A stretch of DNA of 64,000 nucleotides from Smithella sp. (GTDB lineage Bacteria > Desulfobacterota > Syntrophia > Syntrophales > Smithellaceae), in assembly GCA_018056685.1 (NCBI GenBank), contig JAGPFC010000008.1:58777-122776 (forward strand), written 5' to 3'. Below the pieces are notes generated by a model that searched no databases, had not been told where the DNA came from, and was given only the letters and a program-made list of their open reading frames with translations. Numbering within the stretch: position 1 is the stretch's first letter; each line of letters begins with the position of its first letter. This document shows positions 1-8,900 of this stretch, one piece after another. The position numbers and the translations under genes were made by a program.

Positions 1-1344
1 TTTATCGATGCGATGCCGCAGCGAATCAAATGATATTTTTAACAATTCCGCGGCTTTCTTTTTGGATCCTTTTGTTTTCTGCAAAGCCTTTTCAATCAGC
101 ATTTTTTCAATTTTGTCGAGCTCAGAATTTAGATCTATGCCGTTATCCGAAATCTCCATGTCAAATTTATGAGTACCGAATGTCAGGCTTTCCGGCAAGA
201 TAATATTGGAACTTTCCATGGCCACACCGCGCTCGATAATGTTTTGCAACTCGCGAATGTTGCCGGGGAAATCATAATTCATCAGTAACTCCATCGCGTA
301 AGACGAAATATTCGTGATTTGTTTGCCGAACATTTTCGAATATTTTTCTATAAAACTATTGATCAGCAGGGGAATATCTTCCCTTCTTTCTCTTAACGGC
401 GGAATGAAAACGGGAATGACATTCAAACGATAATAAAGATCTTCACGGAATTCCGCCTGCCTGACTTTCTCTTGCAGGTTTTTATTCGTCGCTGAAATGA
501 TGCGCACGTCAACCTTGATGTCCTCAGCTCCGCCAATGCGACGAAATGTTTTTTCCTGAACAACTCTCAACAACTTGACCTGTAAAGAAGGTGATAACTC
601 GCCGATTTCATCCAGAAAAATGGTTCCGCCGCGCGCCATCTCAAAAAATCCCTGCCGGTCGGCGTACGCCCCGGTAAAAGAACCCTTCATGTAACCAAAA
701 AGTTCACTTTCCAGAAGATTTTCCGGTATTCCGCCGCTGTTTATGGCGATAAAGGGCATTTTGGCGCGCGATGAATTTTCATGAATGGCTCTGGCGACAA
801 GTTCTTTGCCTGTCCCGCTTTCTCCCAGGATCAAAATATTGGCAGGTGTATTGGATACCTTTTTGATGGTATCAAATATCTTACGCATTTCCCGGTTTTT
901 TCCAATCATGCCGCAAAACGAATTTTCTTCTTTGCTTTCTTTTGTGATTTCTTCCTTAAACGGATAATCTTTAATCAACCCTTTTTTAATGAGAGCAGAT
1001 CGCACAACTCTTTTAAGCTCTTCCTGCCAGTTTTCCCCTTTTTCCACATAATCATAAGCGCCTTCTTTCATGGCATTGATAGCCGTTTCTCCCGAGGCAT
1101 ATGCTGTGATAAGAATGACAAGTGTATCCGGATTTTGGTCTTTAATGATCTTCAGAAACTCAATGCCGTTGATTTTGGGCATTTTTAAATCGGTGATGAC
1201 CAGATCAAAGACTTTTTTCCTGCATAACTCAATTGCTTTCAAGGGTTCTTCTTCGCTTGTGACATCATGTCCTTCTTTCTGCAACATGATTTCCATGACT
1301 TCCCTCATGTTCGGATCATCATCAACCACCAAAATCTTTGCCAT
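1..1344 (-). CDS. pilR: Sigma-54-dependent response regulator, PilR-like (3' end beyond window)
   Basis: Reads leftward without a stop to base 1, so 448 codons are visible and the last few residues are missing. An N-terminal receiver domain has acidic residues D8-D10 and phospho-acceptor D52 in TDLKMP. An AAA+ sigma-54 interaction domain follows, with Walker A GESGTGKE and the loop as GSFTGA instead of the usual GAFTGA. The C-terminus is a Fis-type helix-turn-helix ending in SFDSLRHRI, close to PilR proteins. The start is ATG at 1344 with GGGAG six bases upstream. It lies 19 bp after the partner kinase stop, so the two form an operon. Expected role: phosphorylation-dependent activation of sigma-54 promoters such as pilin genes. 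The NtrC-type class is certain; the PilR name rests on the partner's PilS-like membrane domain. Confidence 0.88.
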   Translation of the reverse strand, partial: MAKILVVDDDPNMREVMEIMLQKEGHDVTSEEEPLKAIELCRKKVFDLVITDLKMPKINGIEFLKIIKDQNPDTLVILITAYASGETAINAMKEGAYDYVEKGENWQEELKRVVRSALIKKGLIKDYPFKEEITKESKEENSFCGMIGKNREMRKIFDTIKKVSNTPANILILGESGTGKELVARAIHENSSRAKMPFIAINSGGIPENLLESELFGYMKGSFTGAYADRQGFFEMARGGTIFLDEIGELSPSLQVKLLRVVQEKTFRRIGGAEDIKVDVRIISATNKNLQEKVRQAEFREDLYYRLNVIPVFIPPLRERREDIPLLINSFIEKYSKMFGKQITNISSYAMELLMNYDFPGNIRELQNIIERGVAMESSNIILPESLTFGTHKFDMEISDNGIDLNSELDKIEKMLIEKALQKTKGSKKKAAELLKISFDSLRHRIDK

Positions 1345-1363
1345 ATCTTCTCCCGCTCCCTCT

Positions 1364-3049
1364 TCAAGTCTTTCCTTTTTCTTCAACCCGCAGCCATACC
1401 CGGCATGTCGTTCCCCGATCAATAACACTTTCTATGTTTATTTTTCCATTATATCCTTCAATGATGTGACTGACAATGGATAATCCCAAACCGGTGCCTT
1501 TTTCTTTTTTTGTGAAAAAAGGTTCAAATATTTTTTCGAAGTCTTCTTCTGCGATTCCGCATCCTGTATCTGAAATCATAATTTCAGTGTATTCATTTCC
1601 ATCCTCCAGCAGGACTTTACGTGTTTCTATAGTTAAAACGCCGCCTTCCCCCATGGACTGAACGGCATTGAGTACCAGATTATGAATAATCTGCCGTATC
1701 TGCTCTTTATTGGCAAAAGCACTGGCATCATTGGAAAAATTTTTTTTGATTTCTATTTTTTCATGCCAGTCTTTGTTGATCTTGACGCTCTCCAGAATTT
1801 CTTCAATAATCCTGTTGATATCAACAGACTCCCGTTTAACCGGAACCGGCCTGGCCAACAAAAGAAAATCGCGGACGAACGTTTCGAGTTGATCTTTGCT
1901 GCGCAGGACAATATCCATTAATCGCCTGTTTGTTCCTTCCGGTTCCATTCCCTGTTTTAAAAGCTCAATGGAACCGGTGATGGCCGCCAGCGGATTTCTA
2001 ACCTCATGTGCCCAGCCTGCCGCCATCTCACCAATCAAAGCCATATTCCTGGATTTTTCCAGATCCTTTTCCATCTGTTTTATTTTCGTTATATCCTGAA
2101 AGATTAAAATATTTCCGATGCGTTTTTCGTATTTTCCCTTCAGCGGAGAAACGGACAGGCCCAGATGAATCCTCTCCCGCGTATTACCCTTGATGGCCAT
2201 TTCAATTCGATTGTTCATTTGTTGATTAATCATCTCGTCTGTGATGAAAGGCAAAAACTCCGGAAATACATCGTCCAGTTTACGCCCCTGGACAGCATCC
2301 CTGGAAAATCCTGTGATATCTTCAGCGGCATTGTTGAACGTTTTGATGATATTGTTCATATTAATCGTCATCACGCCGGTATAAACGGACTCGACAATGC
2401 TGCGGAAAAGCCGATCCAACTGATTAAATTCTGATGCCTTCTCTTCCAGTAAGGACGCCGTCTTCTTTTCCTGCTCAACGATAAAACTGGCGAGAAAAGC
2501 CATAACGTAGAAAGACGTAATCCGAACCATCAGGTTGGTGAACGCATCCGCGAAATCATTTTTTTCATTATAGTGCACGGCGGAAAAAGAAGGCATCAAA
2601 TTATAAGATTCAAGATTGAGAAAAAAACCATAAAATATACTGGCGATGGAAGCAACCAGCAACCCGCCCTTTCGGCCGGTAAAAATCGCAGAATAAATGA
2701 TGACCAATGTGTAAAAAAGGGAATAATCGATCTGCGTGTTACCGAACATGAATATCAGGAAAGTGATGGAAAGAATATCCACCGTGATCTGCAGGTAGAT
2801 ATTGCGTTGATAATTTACCTTGAATTTGTAAAGAACAATATAAATAGCCGAAAACAGGTAAATGACGGCAACCATGAAATAAAAATAATTGATGGTGATG
2901 AAGGATAAACTGAATAATTCTCTTTTGATATCGACAAAAACCGTAATGCCGAGGAAAATAGTTATAATGATAATTCTGGTAATGATCAGAATGAACGTCC
3001 GGCGCAAAATTTTTTCTTTTATCGAGTTATCCGTATGCGCTATAGTCAT
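1364..3049 (-). CDS. pilS: Membrane sensor histidine kinase, PilS-like
   Basis: 561 aa. The first about 190 residues hold six hydrophobic segments (about 18-38, 50-73, 85-102, 110-125, 128-147, 172-191) with short loops, the PilS arrangement. A PAS domain follows (about 210-320), then the dimerisation/phospho-acceptor helix with H348 in WAHEVRNP. The ATPase domain has the N-box (NLVLNAVQ, from 457), G1 (DTGCGIA) and G2 (KGTGLGLS). Start ATG at 3049 with AGGA seven bases upstream. It is the first gene of a two-gene operon with the sigma-54 regulator. Known PilSR systems control type IV pilus genes, and comEC starts 92 bp away on the other strand, which fits a pilus/DNA-uptake locus. The signal sensed cannot be deduced. 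Confidence 0.88.
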   Translation of the reverse strand: MTIAHTDNSIKEKILRRTFILIITRIIIITIFLGITVFVDIKRELFSLSFITINYFYFMVAVIYLFSAIYIVLYKFKVNYQRNIYLQITVDILSITFLIFMFGNTQIDYSLFYTLVIIYSAIFTGRKGGLLVASIASIFYGFFLNLESYNLMPSFSAVHYNEKNDFADAFTNLMVRITSFYVMAFLASFIVEQEKKTASLLEEKASEFNQLDRLFRSIVESVYTGVMTINMNNIIKTFNNAAEDITGFSRDAVQGRKLDDVFPEFLPFITDEMINQQMNNRIEMAIKGNTRERIHLGLSVSPLKGKYEKRIGNILIFQDITKIKQMEKDLEKSRNMALIGEMAAGWAHEVRNPLAAITGSIELLKQGMEPEGTNRRLMDIVLRSKDQLETFVRDFLLLARPVPVKRESVDINRIIEEILESVKINKDWHEKIEIKKNFSNDASAFANKEQIRQIIHNLVLNAVQSMGEGGVLTIETRKVLLEDGNEYTEIMISDTGCGIAEEDFEKIFEPFFTKKEKGTGLGLSIVSHIIEGYNGKINIESVIDRGTTCRVWLRVEEKGKT

Positions 3050-3141
3050 GAGGAATCCTGTGAAGAGATTAATTTGGAAACATATTATAATATTTTGGTA
3101 CTTTTAGCTAATAATTTTAAAACATTCCGGTTGAAGGCACT

Positions 3142-5613
3142 ATGAAAATACGCAGGCCGTTGCTCTATCTTCTGACAGTATTTATAGCAGGAATCATTGC
3201 CGGCAGTTATTTTAAGCTGCCTGCCGGAGTGCTTTTGGCGATGGTCATCATCGTTTTATTGTTCATTCCGATCAGTATCAGAAAGAAATGGAATGCGACC
3301 GCATTTCTCTTCACTGCCGGACTGATTTTCCTCCTGGGATTTTTCAACATTCAAAAACAGATTTATTTTTTCAAAGATGATTTGAGAATTTTGAATCACG
3401 TCGACCAGGGCAAAGTTACCGTGGAAGGTATTGTCACGGAAAGCCCTGTCAGTTATCAGGAAAAAGATGTTTTAGTCATACGCTGCATGCGAATTTTAAA
3501 AGATCAATCATATGTTCCAACAGCGGGGATTATTCGTCTGGTCATTCCTCCGGATTTAAATTTCCGGTATGGTGATTTCATTCGTTTTCAATCTCATTTA
3601 AGAAAGATCAGGAACTTTAACAACCCCGGACGTTTTGACTATGAACGTTACATGAACCTTCAGGGGATTTACGTTTCCGGATTCGTCAATGACGCTTCGG
3701 AAATCGTCCTCCTCAGAAAAAATACTGCCGGCAATGTGATGCGGAAGCTTGAATCGTTCAGGTATTATTTAAAACAAATCATCGCCAAGAACGCTACGTC
3801 GCCGGCAAGGGAAGTGCTGGAAGCCATGACACTCGGCAATCAAAATGAAATTCCCGATGAAATCAGGGATAATTTCAGCAAAACCGGAACATCCCATATC
3901 CTTTCCATCTCCGGCCTGCATGTCGCAATGGTCGCGGCAACATTTTTCTTTCTCATTTTTTTTATTTTAAAATCGTCTGAATGGATGATGCTGAAATTCA
4001 ATATCATGAAAATTGCGGCGGCAACGGCTTTTTTAATGGTTTTTCTTTATGCGCTCATCGCGGGCATGGGAGTTACCGTCTTGCGGGCTACCTTGATGGC
4101 GTTTATTTTTTTACTTGCCCTGATGCTCGGAAAACAAAAAGATTTTTATAACACCCTCGCCATTGCCGGTTTATTGATTCTGACGATTTCACCGGAAGCG
4201 TTGTTTGATATCTCCTTTCAACTTTCTTTCGCGTCCGTCTTATCCATCATCTATATTGTTCCCCGAATCAGTTTCTCTTTTCCGGATAAGATGTTCACGT
4301 TTCCACCCTGGTTGAGAAGTGTCATTCACTACGTGTTCACGACTGTCGTTGTCTGTATCGCGGCAACCCTGGGCACGCTGCCCTTAATCATTTATTATTT
4401 TGACCGGGTGTCCCTGGTGACCATTTTAGCCAACCTGATTGTGGTTCCTCTTCTGGGCACCCTGACACTGTCCGTGGCGATGTTTTTCATTTTATTCTCC
4501 TTCTCCCCTACCCTTTCCGGTTTTTTGATTCAACTGGCATCTTTTTTGACACAGATATCCATTAACGTGATTAATCATCTCGCCAACCTTTCCTTGGCAT
4601 CCATATCCGTTGCCAAACCCCATCTCGCTGAAATAGCTCTTTTCTATTTGATGCTCTTTCTTTTTTTTCAGCTTCTGGATCATTGGAAGAATCAAAAAAT
4701 ATTTTCTCTTCGTTTCTCAGCGGTAAAATATTTACTCATCATGACCATTTTTATTTCCGTCGCCGATATTATTTACTTTTCAGTTCATCACAAACTCTCA
4801 TCTGATCTGAAAATAACAGTCATTGATGTTGGACAGGGTCATTCGGCTTTTGTAGAGCTTCCCGGCGGAGAAACCATGCTGATTGATGGCGGCGGATTTT
4901 CGAAAGGTTCGTTTGACGTGGGCAAGAGTGTGATTGCCCCGTTTCTTTACGCACAGAGAATCAATAAAATTGACACGGTGGTCCTTACGCATCCGCATCC
5001 CGATCATTTATCCGGCCTGATTTATATTCTGAACAATTTCAACGTCCGGAATGTCTGGAAAAGTGAATTGCCGGTTGATCCCGATATTTTTCCCCAATGG
5101 GAAAGAACCCTCTCTGCCCATAAAATAAAAACAATTCTCCTTTCGGATCATTTTCCTGAACAAATATTTCGCGGAGTCCGCTTCAAGGTATTATGGCCAC
5201 CCGCTAATTTATTGCGGGAAAGAAATGATTTCTCGTATGACGATGTCAATGACTCCTCGCTGGTGCTTAAAATAACTTACGGCAAAACAAGTTTTCTCTT
5301 TCCCGGCGATATTTCGACCGACATTGAACAGCGTCTCATACAAGCAGGCGTCAATCTTAAAAGTGATATTTTAATTTTGCCGCATCATGGTTCAATTCAT
5401 TCGAGCAGCACTGATTTCGTTGAAGCTGTTTCCTGTCGTTACGCAGTCATCAGTGCGGGAAAAGCAAATGTTTTCATGCATCCTCACCCCGCCATCATTG
5501 AGAGATACAAAAACGCAGTAGCGGAAATATTCCGTACCGATCAGGATGGAGCAATAAGTTTTATAACGGACGGAAAGAATCTGCGCGTGCAAAAATTCGT
5601 TCAAATCCAATAA
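3142..5613 (+). CDS. comEC: ComEC/Rec2 DNA-uptake channel protein
   Basis: 823 aa. N-terminal membrane segments and a DUF4131-type soluble region (to about 190) precede a polytopic competence domain (about 220-510) containing SISGLHVAM, typical of ComEC. The C-terminal metallo-beta-lactamase domain (about 557-800) has DVGQGH at 562-567, the metal-binding set H617-x-H619-x-D621-H622 and LPHHG at 746-750. ComEC carries single-stranded DNA across the inner membrane during transformation, and its lactamase domain is thought to degrade the other strand. The active-site residues are all present, so this looks functional. It is a single gene, divergent from the PilSR-like pair, with a weak GAAGG ribosome site. 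Confidence 0.93.
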   Translation: MKIRRPLLYLLTVFIAGIIAGSYFKLPAGVLLAMVIIVLLFIPISIRKKWNATAFLFTAGLIFLLGFFNIQKQIYFFKDDLRILNHVDQGKVTVEGIVTESPVSYQEKDVLVIRCMRILKDQSYVPTAGIIRLVIPPDLNFRYGDFIRFQSHLRKIRNFNNPGRFDYERYMNLQGIYVSGFVNDASEIVLLRKNTAGNVMRKLESFRYYLKQIIAKNATSPAREVLEAMTLGNQNEIPDEIRDNFSKTGTSHILSISGLHVAMVAATFFFLIFFILKSSEWMMLKFNIMKIAAATAFLMVFLYALIAGMGVTVLRATLMAFIFLLALMLGKQKDFYNTLAIAGLLILTISPEALFDISFQLSFASVLSIIYIVPRISFSFPDKMFTFPPWLRSVIHYVFTTVVVCIAATLGTLPLIIYYFDRVSLVTILANLIVVPLLGTLTLSVAMFFILFSFSPTLSGFLIQLASFLTQISINVINHLANLSLASISVAKPHLAEIALFYLMLFLFFQLLDHWKNQKIFSLRFSAVKYLLIMTIFISVADIIYFSVHHKLSSDLKITVIDVGQGHSAFVELPGGETMLIDGGGFSKGSFDVGKSVIAPFLYAQRINKIDTVVLTHPHPDHLSGLIYILNNFNVRNVWKSELPVDPDIFPQWERTLSAHKIKTILLSDHFPEQIFRGVRFKVLWPPANLLRERNDFSYDDVNDSSLVLKITYGKTSFLFPGDISTDIEQRLIQAGVNLKSDILILPHHGSIHSSSTDFVEAVSCRYAVISAGKANVFMHPHPAIIERYKNAVAEIFRTDQDGAISFITDGKNLRVQKFVQIQ

Positions 5614-5621
5614 ATAATCCA

Positions 5622-5649
5622 TTGACTTTATGTTTTATGGGATTATAAT
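5622..5649 (+). promoter_or_regulatory. Putative sigma-70 promoter for the multi-PAS kinase
   Basis: TTGACT (5622-5627), a 16-bp spacer and a perfect TATAAT (5644-5649). It is the only strong promoter-like sequence before the kinase at 5938. The predicted start point is near 5656, just ahead of an AT-rich inverted repeat. Confidence 0.6.
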
Positions 5650-5802
5650 TTAACCATAAACAAATTATGTGTTTGCCATAATTTTTGACAATGCCGTTGT
5701 GGCAGGCAGTTTTTTATATTTTGGCTATTCAGTGATCCGTTGATTAGCGCATCGCGTTTATAAATCATTTCATTTTTGATTTACAGCAGGAAATCTGGCG
5801 CC

Positions 5803-5919
5803 ATGAAAAACAGCACGTTTGCCGAAACCGCAAGCAACAAACAACATCCGCACAAGAAACTTTCTTCTCCTGGTAAAATCAGAAAACAAAAAGTAATTCA
5901 ACGAGAAAAAAAATATTAA
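5803..5919 (+). CDS. Possible 38-aa basic leader peptide
   Basis: ATG to TAA, 38 codons, rich in Lys and Arg (ending IQREKKY), with AGGA about 13 bases upstream. It ends 18 bp before the kinase start, whose own first 60 residues are also Lys-rich. It could be a translated leader, a former upstream part of the kinase gene, or chance. There is no homology evidence. Confidence 0.2.
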   Translation: MKNSTFAETASNKQHPHKKLSSPGKIRKQKVIQREKKY

Positions 5920-5937
5920 TTCAGAGGGATTCAGGTT

Positions 5938-8900
5938 ATGAACAATCACATCAAAAAAAAACCCGTCAGGAAAAACCTTTCTCAAAAGACCAAAAAGACG
6001 ATGACATCCCCCAAAAATACTTCAATCGGTAAATCTAAAAAAACCGCAGAAAGTAAAATTGCCCCGAAAACTCCAGCGACTAAGCGGGCTGTAAATTCAA
6101 CAAAAGGATCCAATCCGGATACATACCGGGACATTATCGAAAATCTCCAGGAAGGAATTTTTGAAGTGGATCTTGCCGGTCATTATACTCTTTTAAACAA
6201 GGCCGTTTGTCGTGCTCTCGGATATACAAAAAAAGAAGTCCTTGGAAGCAACGGTTTGCAATATATCGATAGTAACGACAGAGAAAAAGTATCAAAAATA
6301 TTTAGCCAAATTTATAAGACAGGTAAATCCGTCAGAGAAATCGCTTACCACATCACAAGAAAAAATGGAGAAAAAAGATATATCGAAGCATCCATCCAGC
6401 TATGTAAAAATTCATCAGGCAAACCCATTGGCTTCCGCGGCATAGCTTATGACTTCACTGAACGTAAAAAAACAGAAGAAGAATTGAAAGAAAGCCGCGA
6501 AAGCTACAGAAGACTTTTTGAAGATCACGCGGCAGTCAAGTTAATTATCGATCCGTCAACAGGTAGGATTATGGATGCCAATCGAGCAGCGGTTGAGTAT
6601 TACGGCTGGGCACGCGAAAAAATACAACAGATGAAAATATCCGATATCAATACCATCAGTTCTGAAGAAATAAATATTGAAATCGAGAAAGCGCTTAAGA
6701 ATAAAAGAGTGCATTTTGAATTTCGCCATCGTCTTGCGGATGGTTCGATCAGGGATGTAGAAGTGTACACAAGTTCCATTGTCATGAATGGAAAGCCTGT
6801 GCTTCATTCAATTGTTCATGACATCACCGACCGTAAACAAATTCAGGAATCTTTGAAAAAGAGTGAAGCCAGATTCAAGAATCTGTTCGAAAACAGTCCC
6901 GCGGGTATTTTTCTCTTAAAAGATCGGATTATCACCGAGGTAAATCAGGTTTTATGTGAAATATCAGGATACTCCCGTGAGGAAATGATCGGACAGTCTG
7001 TCGTTATGTGCTACAAAGATCAGGAAGAATTTGAACGTGTCGGCAAATATCTTTATGAACAAGTGGCGCGAAATGGAATCGGTATTTCAGATGCCCGTTT
7101 AAGGCGGAAAAACGGAGAAGTAATTGATGGCTTGTTGTATCTGAGTCAGGTTGATGCCGAAGACGCGTCCATGGGGTTTCAGGCCATTGTAATTGATATA
7201 ACCGGGCGCAAGAGAACGGAGGAAGAACTAATCAAGGCCAGTTTTTTCAACGAGGCCATTCTGGACAGCATTCCCGGCATTCTTTATGTCTATGATGAGA
7301 ACGGGCACTTGATTCGCTGGAACGTGCGCCATGAATACGTGACCGGCTACTCAGCCGGAGAATTGAAAGGCCGATATATTCTGGACTGGTTCCGGGGACC
7401 GGATATCGACATTATCAAAAATGCCTTAAACGAAACGATGACCAAAGGCCACGCCTGGGTGGAAGCCAGTCTTATCGCCAAAGACGGTCATCCCATTCCC
7501 ATGTTGTTCACGGGAGTCCGGCTCTCCATGGAAGGAAAAACGCACATCCTGGGCATCGGTATCGACATTTCCGAACGCAAGCGGGCGGAAGAGGAATTGA
7601 GGGAAAAAGATCTCCGGTTAACGGCAATCTTCAATAACGATCCTTCCGGAATAATGCTGATCAACGCAAAGACACGCGTAATCGCCGACATCAATGCATC
7701 CGGGCTGAAGATGATCGGTCGTGCCAAAGAAGATGTCATCGGGAAAATCTGCCATAAGTTTGTCTGTGCCTCGGAAAAGAAATCATGTCCCATATGCGAT
7801 CTGGGCCAAACGGTGGACCGTGCCGAACGTGTTCTCCTGAAAGCGAATGGTGAAGGTTTGCCGATTTTAAAAACAGTCGTGCCCATAACGTTTGCCGGAG
7901 AAGATTATCTTCTGGAAAGTTTTCAGGACATCAGTGAAAGAAAACTAGCGGAAGAAAAACTGCAAGCCGAGCAACTGCGTTTCCGCGCGCTGGCCGAGCA
8001 ATCTTCGGATATCATTGTCCTGGTTGACAAAACAGGAAAGGTCGTTTACGAAAATCCCGCTATCAGGAACATTTTAGGCTATGATCCGCTGGAAAGAACA
8101 GGGAAAGATGTATTTGAAAAAGTTCACCCGGATGACCTGCCTCTCGCAATCAGCGCTTTCAAGACGTTAATTGAAGATATCCATGCGCCCACGCAGCGTT
8201 TTGAAGTGCGTGTTCTTCATCCCAACGGCAAGTGGTTCACGTTTGAAATCGCGGGAAGCAGTCTGGTACATAATCATCAGATTGAGGGTGTCATAATCAA
8301 TCTTCACAACATCACTGAACGCAAAGAAGCGGAGGAGTCTCTGCGAGTATCCGAAAGGAAATTTTCATCAGCTTTTCACGACAGCCCCAGCGCCATGTGC
8401 ATTTCTTCCTTATCGGACGGCCGTTTCATCGATGTAAACAATGTTTATGCCCATACACTGGGATACACCCGTGAAGAACTGATCGGTCGTACCTCGGCAG
8501 ACATCGATTTATGGGTGGACGCAGCCGACCGGGAGGCCATGATCAGCGCGCTGTCGGAAAACGGTCTGGCGAGGACGATTGAATTAAGATTGCGCAACAG
8601 GCAGGGTGGAATTATCTGGGGCTTGACCTCGGCATCGCTCATCAACATTGCCGGTGAATCATATCTCCTCACCCAGACCCAGGACATTACCGACTTAAAG
8701 CATGCACAGGCGGTGTTACAGGAAAATGAAAAACGGTTGCGTGGTATTACAGAAAATTTACCCGGTATTATTTTTCAGTTTTATGCGACGGACAGTGGCG
8801 AGTACGGGGTCAGCTATCTCAGCGAACCTATGCATGAATTTGCGGAAATAATGACCAAGGCGGAATTTGAAGACCTCAATTCTGTCTTTCCTAGATTCTT

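Larger units (their letters stand above)
5614..5937. other. 324-bp intergenic leader upstream of the multi-PAS kinase
   Basis: Holds a strong sigma-70-type promoter near its left end (5622-5649). Just after the predicted start point is an 8-bp perfect inverted repeat, AAATTATG (5662-5669) and CATAATTT (5677-5684), which could be an operator or an early attenuator. A small GC-containing stem (TGCC/GGCA near 5693-5705) is followed by six T at about 5711. A 38-codon basic reading frame lies at 5803-5919. The transcript leader would be about 280 nt, long for a bacterial gene. Confidence 0.5.

Noticed and set aside
5685..5690. A second TTGACA as a further kinase promoter.
   Set aside because: No -10 box at 16-18 bp; the nearest TATA-like sequence is 22 bp away.
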